This document shows positions 1 through 4,825 of a DNA stretch of 6,261 nucleotides, piece after piece; within the stretch, counting starts at the first letter, position 1; each line of letters starts with the position of its first letter. The notes below the pieces were generated by a model. The model saw only the letters and a program-made list of their open reading frames with translations. It did no database searches and had not been told where the DNA came from. Location: the NCBI GenBank assembly GCA_020201365.1, contig JAIVGV010000105.1, positions 1 to 6,261 on the forward strand, in the 5' to 3' direction. The translations under genes were made by a program, and so were the position numbers. The stretch comes from Acidobacteriota bacterium. GTDB taxonomy: Bacteria; Acidobacteriota; Blastocatellia; Pyrinomonadales; Pyrinomonadaceae.

Positions 1-2
1 CC

Positions 3-581
3 TCGCTCTCGTCCGCCGCGCTCGCGCGCGTTGACGCGGGCTCTTGGTTCAACGGCCGCTTCCCCGCGCTCGCGCGCGCGGAGTTCGCCCGCGCGCGCAT
101 CCCGACGCTGGCGCGCGTCGTCTCCGAGTTCGCGCCGCGCTCGCGCGCGCTCTACGTCGAGCTGAAGTGCAGCCGCGCCGACGCCTTCCTGTTAGCCGCC
201 GCGACCGTCGAAGTTTTGCGCGCGCACAGGGGCGCGCTGAGCCGCGCGGTCGTCCTGAGCTTCGCGCTCGAGTCCGTCGCGGAGGTCAAGCGGCTCGCGC
301 CCGAGCTGCGCACCGCCGCGCTCTTCGAGCGCTCGCTCCGGCGACCCCACTTGCGCGCGCGCGACATGATCGCCCGCGCGCTCGCCCACGGCGCGGACGA
401 GATCGCCCTGCATCGCACGCTCGTCTCGCGGCGCACGGTCGAAGCCGCGCGCGAGGCGGGTTTGCAAACCGTGGTCTGGACGGCGGATCATCCCGCGTGG
501 GCGCGGCGCGCGCGCGAGATGTCTCTGCGCGCCGTCATCACAAATGCGCCCGCGCGACTGCGCGCCGCGCTCGAACGTTGA
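3..581 (+). CDS. Glycerophosphodiester phosphodiesterase family protein, 5'-truncated by the window edge
   Basis: The reading frame is open from the left edge to a TGA at 579-581, giving 192 visible residues. Proteins of the GDPD family hydrolyse glycerophosphodiesters to an alcohol and glycerol 3-phosphate on a TIM-barrel scaffold. The visible part starts at the family's mid region: VDAGSWFNGRF, then RIPTLARVVSEF, then LYVELK. These match the conserved 'DAGxWF...IPTLxEVL...xxxELK' stretch, where the glutamate of ELK is a metal/substrate ligand in known members. The C-terminus has VVWTADHPAWARR and AVITNAPARLR, matching the terminal 'VWTVNdp...GVdgIiTNdPxxL' strands. The N-terminal catalytic HRG..ENT and ExDV..HD motifs would lie about 60-70 residues upstream, outside the window, so completeness cannot be judged. 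The substrate is unknown. The stop lies 23 bp before the AraC-type gene, so co-transcription is likely. Confidence 0.88.
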   Translation, partial: SLSSAALARVDAGSWFNGRFPALARAEFARARIPTLARVVSEFAPRSRALYVELKCSRADAFLLAAATVEVLRAHRGALSRAVVLSFALESVAEVKRLAPELRTAALFERSLRRPHLRARDMIARALAHGADEIALHRTLVSRRTVEAAREAGLQTVVWTADHPAWARRAREMSLRAVITNAPARLRAALER

Positions 582-604
582 TCCGCCGACTCGCAAGCCC
601 GTTG

Positions 605-1519
605 ATGACTCGAAGCGACAAACGCCATCCGCCACACGGCGCGCCGAACACCGCGCGCGCCAGCGTGACGACCGGCGACGCGGCCACGACCGACAAAGTT
701 TTTGTCGCCGAGAGCTACGCGATCCACCTCCGCCGCGCGCGCGCGCTCCGCTGGTCGAGCGCGGCGAGCCCCGCGTACAACCTGCTCTTCGTCCTCAGCG
801 GCGCGGCGCGCGTCGTCTCCGAGTCAGGCGCGGACGCTCCGCCGAGCCCTTTCACCTTGCTCGCCGCGCCCGGCGACGCGCTCGAAGCTCGCGCCCCGCG
901 CGCCGACGCGCTCGGCGTGACGCTCGCGCCCGGCTACCTGCTCGACTGTGCGCTGCGCGCAAGACTCACGCGCGACGACGCGCTCGTCACCTTCACGCGC
1001 CCGCACGTCCGCGACGGGAACCTCGACGCGCTCGCGCGCGCGCTCGCCGCCGAGCTGCGTGCCGAAGAGGCCGGGCAGGAGCTGATCGTCTCCGCGCTCG
1101 TCGAGCAGATCGCGGTTCAGTTGCTGCGCCGCCACGCGAACGTCCGTCGGAGTCGTGAGCTTGAGCTGTCGCGCGCCGGTCTCGTTGATCGCCGCGTGCG
1201 CCGCGCCGTCGAGCTGATGCACGCGCACCTTGAGCGCGAGCTGCCGCTCGAAGCGCTGGCGTCCGCCGCCTACCTCTCGCCCTTCCACTTCGCGCGCCTC
1301 TTCAAAAAGGTCACGGGCGCGTCGCCCCACGCCTACCTCGCCGCGCTTCGCATCGAGCGCGCCAAACGGCTTCTCGCGGCGAGCGACTTTTCCGTCACGG
1401 AGATCGCCCAGCGCGTCGGCTACGCCACTTCGAGCCACTTCGCCAAAGCCTTCCGCCAGTCCACAGGACTCACGCCGCGCGCCTTCCGCACTTCCCTCGT
1501 CTCGCGGCATTCAGACTAA
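605..1519 (+). CDS. AraC/XylS-family transcriptional regulator
   Basis: The protein has 304 residues. The C-terminal third is a clear AraC-type DNA-binding domain with two helix-turn-helix motifs. The first is about residues 213-235 (LPLEALASAAYLSPFHFARLFKK). The second is about 262-284 (FSVTEIAQRVGYATSSHFAKAF), followed by the family signature end STGLTPRAFR. Residues 32-115 are beta-rich (VFVAESYAIHL, YNLLFVLSGAARVV, FTLLAAPGDALE) and resemble a cupin-like sensory domain. The ligand cannot be named. The same frame stays open far upstream of 605, but that stretch lies under the phosphodiesterase gene and is low-complexity Arg/Ala. ATG 605, just after the phosphodiesterase stop, is therefore the preferred start. 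No Shine-Dalgarno sequence is visible before it, so translation may be coupled to the upstream gene or leaderless. It could regulate either neighbour; this is inference. Confidence 0.9.
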   Translation: MTRSDKRHPPHGAPNTARASVTTGDAATTDKVFVAESYAIHLRRARALRWSSAASPAYNLLFVLSGAARVVSESGADAPPSPFTLLAAPGDALEARAPRADALGVTLAPGYLLDCALRARLTRDDALVTFTRPHVRDGNLDALARALAAELRAEEAGQELIVSALVEQIAVQLLRRHANVRRSRELELSRAGLVDRRVRRAVELMHAHLERELPLEALASAAYLSPFHFARLFKKVTGASPHAYLAALRIERAKRLLAASDFSVTEIAQRVGYATSSHFAKAFRQSTGLTPRAFRTSLVSRHSD

Positions 1520-1544
1520 AACGCAAGCCTGCGACGACTTTGAG

Positions 1545-1603
1545 CAAGATTTGACGAGATCAGGTCGCGCCGCGCGCGTATTCTCGTCGGCAGTCGAATC
1601 TTG
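1545..1603 (+). promoter_or_regulatory. Imperfect leader hairpin / inverted repeat upstream of inositol-3-phosphate synthase
   Basis: CAAGATTTGAC (1545-1555) and GTCGAATCTTG (1593-1603) form an 11-bp inverted repeat with one G-U wobble. Inside it, GACGAGA (1553-1559) is perfectly complementary to TCTCGTC (1582-1588). The two can form one long hairpin with a 7-nt bulge, or compete for the shared GAC. It ends 3 nt before the GGAGGA ribosome binding site. There is no T-run after it, so it is not a typical terminator for the AraC gene. It could be a leader RNA structure or a dyad operator for the neighbouring regulator. A TTGACG at 1551-1556 resembles a -35 box, but the nearest -10-like TATTCT (1579-1584) is 22 bp away, so no promoter is called. 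Confidence 0.4.
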
Positions 1604-1606
1604 ATC

Positions 1607-1612
1607 GGAGGA
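1607..1612 (+). promoter_or_regulatory. Shine-Dalgarno site of the inositol-3-phosphate synthase gene
   Basis: GGAGGA lies 10 nt before ATG 1623 and supports that start. No other purine-rich site competes in this gap. Confidence 0.75.
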
Positions 1613-1622
1613 CTAATACTTT

Positions 1623-2942
1623 ATGGCGGTCGAAAGAGGGACTGAGATCGCGCCCGCGAAGGGGCGCTTGGGCGTGCTGCTCGTCGGACTCGGCGCGGTG
1701 AGCACGACGTTCATCGCGGGCGTCGAAGCGGTGAAGCGCGGGCTCGCGGAGCCCATCGGGAGTCTGACGCAGATGGGCACGATCCGTCTGGGGAAGCGCA
1801 CCGAGAACCGCGTGCCGAAGATCAACGAGTTCGTGCCGCTCGCCGCGCTCACCGATCTCGTCTTCGGCGCGTGGGACATCTTCGAGGACTCGGCTTACGA
1901 CGCGGCGATGCACGCGGGCGTGCTCGAAAAAGAGCTGCTCTCGCAGTTGAAGGCGTCGCTGCAAAAGATCAAGCCGATGAAGGCGGTCTTCGATCAGCAC
2001 TACGTCAAGCGCCTGAACGGGACGAACGTCAAGGAGGGCAAGAACAAGCTCGACCTGGCGCAGCAACTGATCGCAGAGATCGCCGAGTTCAAGCGCAAAA
2101 ACAGGTGCGACCGTCTCGTGATGGTCTGGGCTGCCTCGACCGAGATTTTCATGAAGCCCCACGCCGTCCACCGCTCGCTCGAATCCTTCGAGCGGGCGAT
2201 GCGCGACAACCACAGAGCCATCGCGCCCTCGATGATCTACGCCTACGCCGCCCTGAAGTCCGGCGTGCCCTTCGCCAACGGCGCGCCGAACCTGACGGTT
2301 GACGTGCCCGCGATGATGAAGCTCGCCGAAGCCAACAACGTGCCCGTCTGCGGCAAGGACTTCAAGACGGGACAGACCTTGATGAAGACGATCCTCGCGC
2401 CCGGCTTGAAGTCGCGCATGTTGGGTCTGCACGGCTGGTACTCGACGAACATCCTCGGCAACCGCGACGGCGAAGTCCTGGACGATCCCGAATCCTTCAA
2501 GACCAAAGAGGAGTCGAAGCTCTCGGTGCTCGAATACATCCTCCAGCCGGAAGTCTATCCCGAGCTCTACAAGGACTTCTCGCACGTCGTCCGCATCAAC
2601 TACTACCCGCCGCGCGGCGACAACAAGGAGGGCTGGGACAACATAGACATCTTCGGCTGGCTCGGCTACCCGATGCAGATCAAGATCGATTTCCTCTGCC
2701 GCGACTCCATCCTCGCCGCGCCCATCGTCCTCGACCTCGCGCTCTTCCTCGACCTCGCCCAGCGCGTCGGGATGCGCGGCGTGCAGGAGTGGCTCTCCTT
2801 CTACTTCAAGTCGCCGATGACCGCGCCCACGCTCTACCCCGAGCACGACATCTTCATCCAGCTGATGAAGCTCAAGAACACGCTCCGACACCTGCGCGGC
2901 GAAGACCTCATCACGCACCTCGGTCTCGAATACTACGACTGA
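1623..2942 (+). CDS. ino1: Inositol-3-phosphate synthase (myo-inositol-1-phosphate synthase)
   Basis: This 439-residue cytosolic enzyme is predicted to convert glucose 6-phosphate to 1D-myo-inositol 3-phosphate using tightly bound NAD+ (EC 5.5.1.4), the first committed step of inositol synthesis. The Rossmann NAD-binding loop is GVLLVGLGAVSTTFIAG (residues 17-33). Family blocks follow in order: WAASTEIF (169-176), PFANGAPNL (216-224), CGKDFKTGQT (243-252), STNILGNRDG (274-283), SFKTKEESK (291-299) and MQIKIDFLCRDSILAAPIVLDL (351-372). Lysines in DFKTGQT (K248), the FKTKEESK block (K293, K295, K299) and QIKID (K354) align, from memory of the family, with the conserved active-site lysines of yeast Ino1. 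The length fits the bacterial/archaeal branch, shorter than the roughly 510-530 residues of eukaryotic enzymes. The start has a GGAGGA site. The product could feed phosphatidylinositol, other inositol lipids or an osmolyte; nothing here decides which. The gene is followed by its own terminator. Confidence 0.95.
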   Translation: MAVERGTEIAPAKGRLGVLLVGLGAVSTTFIAGVEAVKRGLAEPIGSLTQMGTIRLGKRTENRVPKINEFVPLAALTDLVFGAWDIFEDSAYDAAMHAGVLEKELLSQLKASLQKIKPMKAVFDQHYVKRLNGTNVKEGKNKLDLAQQLIAEIAEFKRKNRCDRLVMVWAASTEIFMKPHAVHRSLESFERAMRDNHRAIAPSMIYAYAALKSGVPFANGAPNLTVDVPAMMKLAEANNVPVCGKDFKTGQTLMKTILAPGLKSRMLGLHGWYSTNILGNRDGEVLDDPESFKTKEESKLSVLEYILQPEVYPELYKDFSHVVRINYYPPRGDNKEGWDNIDIFGWLGYPMQIKIDFLCRDSILAAPIVLDLALFLDLAQRVGMRGVQEWLSFYFKSPMTAPTLYPEHDIFIQLMKLKNTLRHLRGEDLITHLGLEYYD

Positions 2943-2990
2943 CGGCGCGAGCCGCCTCGGTCGGCGCGGCGACGAAGTGAAACGGCGAGA

Positions 2991-3023
2991 GGGCGCGAAC
3001 CTGATCAGGTTCGCGCCCCTTTT
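2991..3023 (+). terminator. Rho-independent terminator of the inositol-3-phosphate synthase gene
   Basis: The segment 2991-3018 is a perfect 28-nt palindrome: GGGCGCGAACCT, then GATC, then AGGTTCGCGCCC. It folds into a 12-bp GC-rich stem with a GATC tetraloop and is followed by CTTTTG. It begins 48 bp after the stop codon. The stem strength and the T-run fit an intrinsic terminator. On the minus strand the tail would be purine/pyrimidine mixed, so it is called for the + strand only. Confidence 0.85.
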
Positions 3024-3271
3024 GTCACGCGGGGCGACACTCTGACATGACAAAATGTCTGCGCGCGCGGGCAACCTTTTGCGACGTGGCGAAACGCCGC
3101 GTTCGCGTGTTATCCGCGTTGGTGTAAGCCGCCCGAAATTTTGCACGAAGACAGTAATTTGTCAGGCGAGCCGTGCCGCGGATTGTCAGCGCGCCTGAGT
3201 TGTGACTCTTCCGTCAGAAACTCCGACGCGGCGCGACCGTAATATTTTGTGGTGACAAACGGCTCGTTGTC
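3020..3271. repeat. Cluster of TTGTCA/TGACAA motifs upstream of the Clp-like gene
   Basis: TTTTGTCA (3020-3027) and TGACAAAA (3048-3055) form a perfect 8-bp inverted repeat with a 20-bp gap. TTTGTCA (3158-3164) and TTGTCA (3183-3188) recur in direct orientation. TGACAA (3253-3258) recurs at the promoter, where GACAA (3254-3258) and TTGTC (3267-3271) make another small dyad inside the -35/-10 spacer. Such recurrence of an A/T-containing hexamer in GC-rich DNA suggests binding half-sites for an unidentified regulator. The first copy overlaps the T-tail of the terminator, which may be coincidence. Confidence 0.4.
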
Positions 3272-3280
3272 GTTTATATA
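3252..3280 (+). promoter_or_regulatory. Sigma70-like promoter for the Clp-like ATPase gene
   Basis: The -35 candidate GTGACA (3252-3257) is separated by exactly 17 bp from the -10 candidate TATATA (3275-3280). An A/T-rich patch (TAATATTTT, 3240-3248) sits just upstream and could act as an UP-like element. Transcription would begin near 3287, giving a leader of roughly 175 nt before ATG 3464. A GACAA/TTGTC dyad (3254-3271) lies over the spacer and could be an operator. The match to housekeeping sigma consensus is what is seen; activity is inferred. Confidence 0.6.
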
Positions 3281-3367
3281 GTGTTTCCACTCCCGACGCC
3301 GCGCCCGCGTGCGGCGCGCAAAGCCAACCGCCGCACATCGCGGCGCATCAAGGAGAGTTGCGGATCG

Positions 3368-3456
3368 TTCTTTGCATGAGAACGGGGTGACGCGCTCAAT
3401 CGTAGGCGCGCCGCAAGGTTTGACGAAAGCTCGACCCGGAGCGCTCATGCAAGGAG
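3368..3456 (+). promoter_or_regulatory. Candidate cis-acting RNA switch: helix sequestering the ribosome binding site (possible RNA thermometer)
   Basis: In the transcript, UUCUUUGCAUGAG (3368-3380) can pair over 13 bp with CUCAUGCAAGGAG (3444-3456). Nine pairs at the loop end are perfect Watson-Crick, and two of the outer four are G-U. The 3' strand contains most of the AAGGAGG ribosome binding site (3451-3457), so the site would be hidden in the folded state. The 63-nt loop could fold further through GCGCUC (3392-3397) with GAGCGC (3439-3444), which borrows the closing pair, or GCUC (3429-3432) with GAGC (3439-3442). A U-rich strand opposite the Shine-Dalgarno sequence is the principle of fourU and ROSE thermometers, but this is not a textbook match to either. 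A ligand riboswitch, protein-binding leader or DNA operator dyad are alternatives. Confidence 0.5.
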
Positions 3457-3457
3457 G
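3451..3457 (+). promoter_or_regulatory. Strong Shine-Dalgarno site of the Clp-like gene
   Basis: AAGGAGG lies 6 nt before ATG 3464. Its strength and spacing favour this start over the in-frame ATGs at 3473 and 3476. It is embedded in the proposed sequestering helix. Confidence 0.85.
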
Positions 3458-3463
3458 ACGGTC

Positions 3464-4672
3464 ATGGTTGCGATGATGGAAGCGAAAAGACAGACGACGC
3501 CGGAGACGGTCTTTCTTGATCCGGATCAGAAGAGCCCGCGCGCGCAGGAGTTCGAGGAGAAGCTCGGGGCGCGCATCGTGGGCCAGGAGCGCGCCGTGCG
3601 CCGCATGAGCGGGCTCTTCCAGATTTTCCTCGCCGGGATGAACCCGATGAACCGCCCCGTCGGCACGATGCTCTTCCTAGGTCCGACGGGCTCGGGCAAG
3701 ACGCGCGTCGTCGAGGCGGCGGCGGAAGTCCTCTTCGGCGACCCGAACGCGGTCATCAAGATTGACTGCGCCGAGTTCCAGCACTCGCACGAGATCGCGA
3801 AGCTCATCGGCTCGCCCCCGGGCTACCTCGGGCACCGCGAGACCTCGCCGATGCTCACGCAGGAGAACCTCGACCGCTACCACACGGAGGACGTCAAGCT
3901 CTCGCTCGTCCTCTTCGACGAGATCGAGAAGGCGTCGGACAGCTTGTGGCAGCTCCTGCTCGGCATCCTCGACAAGGCGACATTGACGCTCGGCGACAAC
4001 CGCCGCGTTGATTTTTCACACTCGATGGTCATCATGACCTCGAACCTCGGCGCGCGCGAGATGTCGGAGCTGATCTCCGGCGGCATGGGCTTCGTGCCGA
4101 CGCCGAACGCGAAGAACCCGAACGACACGGAAGTCGATCAGAAGATCTACCGCACGGCGGTCGAGGCGGCGCGGCGCAAGTTCTCGCCGGAGTTCATGAA
4201 CCGCATTGACAAGGTGGTCGTCTTCCGCTCGCTGAAGGAGCACCACCTGCGGCAGATCCTCGATCTCGAACTCGCCGCCGTGCAGGAGCGCATCATGAAG
4301 TCGGCGGGCACGAAGTTCGTCTTCCAGTGCTCGGACGAGGCGAAGGAGCTGCTCTTGAAGGAAGGCATTGACTTCAAGTACGGCGCGCGCCACCTGAAGC
4401 GCGCCATCGAGCGCTTCCTCGTCTATCCGCTCTCGAACCTCGTGGCGACGGAGCAGGTGGGTTTAGGCGATCTCGTTTACGTTGATCTGAGCGAGGGCTC
4501 GAACAAGCTGCTCTTCTCGAAGCAGTCGGGCGGCGCGCTCATCAGCGAGCCGCAAGAGGCGGACGAGCTGCCCGAAGAGGCTGCCGCGAAGTCGGGCGGC
4601 GTGGCGCTGCCGTTGCCGCAGACGAAAGCCGCCCGCAAAGGTCAGAGCCGCGGCGAGAAGACCGAGGGCTGA
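3464..4672 (+). CDS. Stand-alone Clp/HSP100-type AAA+ ATPase (single D2-like module)
   Basis: The 402-residue protein carries one AAA+ ATPase of the ClpA/ClpB/ClpC second-domain type. It is an ATP-driven ring protein that would unfold or remodel other proteins in the cytosol. Motifs in order are: entry box RIVGQERAV (37-45), Walker A GPTGSGKT (73-80), pore loop PPGYLG (118-123, Y121), Walker B LVLFDE (148-153), sensor 1 MTSN (191-194), arginine finger FMNRID (R247) and sensor 2 YGARHLKRAIERF (306-318, R309). Residues about 256-345 form the D2 small C-terminal domain. The Clp N-domain, D1 ring and ClpB middle coiled coil are all absent; ClpA/B/C are roughly twice this length. An insertion with GGMGFV (206-211) sits where ClpA/ClpC carry their ClpP-binding loop. 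The tail (about 350-402) is polar and probably disordered. All catalytic residues seem intact. Partner and substrates are unknown. Confidence 0.9.
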   Translation: MVAMMEAKRQTTPETVFLDPDQKSPRAQEFEEKLGARIVGQERAVRRMSGLFQIFLAGMNPMNRPVGTMLFLGPTGSGKTRVVEAAAEVLFGDPNAVIKIDCAEFQHSHEIAKLIGSPPGYLGHRETSPMLTQENLDRYHTEDVKLSLVLFDEIEKASDSLWQLLLGILDKATLTLGDNRRVDFSHSMVIMTSNLGAREMSELISGGMGFVPTPNAKNPNDTEVDQKIYRTAVEAARRKFSPEFMNRIDKVVVFRSLKEHHLRQILDLELAAVQERIMKSAGTKFVFQCSDEAKELLLKEGIDFKYGARHLKRAIERFLVYPLSNLVATEQVGLGDLVYVDLSEGSNKLLFSKQSGGALISEPQEADELPEEAAAKSGGVALPLPQTKAARKGQSRGEKTEG

Positions 4673-4711
4673 CGACGAGAAGACCAACAACTCGCCCGAC
4701 GTGACGCGCGG

Positions 4712-4777
4712 GCGGAACGAAAGTACGAAAGCCGGACTCGGTTCACGCCGAGCCCGGCTTTCGTACTTTCGTTCCGC
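4712..4777. terminator. Long palindrome between convergent genes, probable bidirectional terminator
   Basis: The 24-nt arm 4712-4735 is perfectly complementary to 4754-4777. An A/C mismatch follows, then a further 5-bp stem CTCGG/CCGAG closes on the loop TTCACG. Each arm contains two CGAAAG units (or CTTTCG on the other side), so both strands have a GC-rich hairpin followed by a T-containing stretch (CTTTCGTACTTTCGTT). It lies 40 bp after the Clp-like stop on the + strand and 48 bp after the HEAT-protein stop on the - strand. This position suits termination of both. The T-tracts are interrupted, so strength is uncertain; a dispersed palindromic repeat is an alternative. Confidence 0.7.
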
Positions 4778-4778
4778 T

Positions 4779-4825
4779 AGCTCGCGCTTGTCGCCACGCG
4801 GGGATCAGCGGTCGCGTCGCGAGCT
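4779..4825. repeat. Short inverted repeat directly after the HEAT-protein stop codon
   Basis: AGCTCGCG (4779-4786) and CGCGAGCT (4818-4825) are perfectly complementary over 8 bp with a 31-bp loop. The right arm touches the TAA stop of the minus-strand gene. On the minus strand it precedes the large palindrome and may contribute to a 3'-end structure. No T-run follows either arm. Confidence 0.35.

Larger units (their letters stand above)
2943..3463. other. Intergenic region, 521 bp, regulatory rather than coding
   Basis: No convincing gene is present. The stretch holds, in order, the terminator of the inositol gene, several TTGTCA/TGACAA motifs, an AT-rich patch with a sigma70-like promoter, and a long leader that ends in a structured ribosome binding site. 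Its local base composition (for example TAATATTTTGT at 3239-3250) is much less GC-rich than the flanking genes, as expected of promoter DNA. One short open frame (3047-3127) and one minus-strand frame (3448-3110) are not supported. Confidence 0.7.

Noticed and set aside
44..604. N-terminal extension of the AraC-type regulator in the same open frame
   Set aside because: The stretch is Arg/Ala/Pro-rich low-complexity translation lying under the phosphodiesterase gene, whose own frame gives clear GDPD motifs. The open frame is a GC-rich artefact.
3047..3127. Short + strand frame of 26 codons starting MTKCLRARATFCDV
   Set aside because: There is no Shine-Dalgarno site and no promoter in front. 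It is too short to judge and begins inside a TGACAAAA dyad.
1560..3146. Long minus-strand open frame of 528 codons
   Set aside because: It is antisense to the inositol-3-phosphate synthase, whose motifs are unmistakable. The minus translation is Arg/Val/Glu/Asp-biased without a recognisable domain, typical of the opposite strand of a GC-rich gene.
3375..3389. Four-codon leader frame (ATG AGA ACG GGG TGA) in the Clp-like leader
   Set aside because: The nearest purine-rich site (3350-3357) is 17 nt away, too far for efficient initiation, and the ATG lies in the proposed anti-SD strand. It is kept only as a remote possibility for a leader peptide.
3110..3448. Minus-strand open frame of 112 codons in the intergenic region
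   Set aside because: It runs across the promoter and the leader of the Clp-like gene, shows no domain or codon bias of a real gene, and has no ribosome binding site that I can see.
3252..3463. CIRCE-type heat-shock operator
   Set aside because: No TTAGCACTC-N9-GAGTGCTAA or near match is present on either strand.
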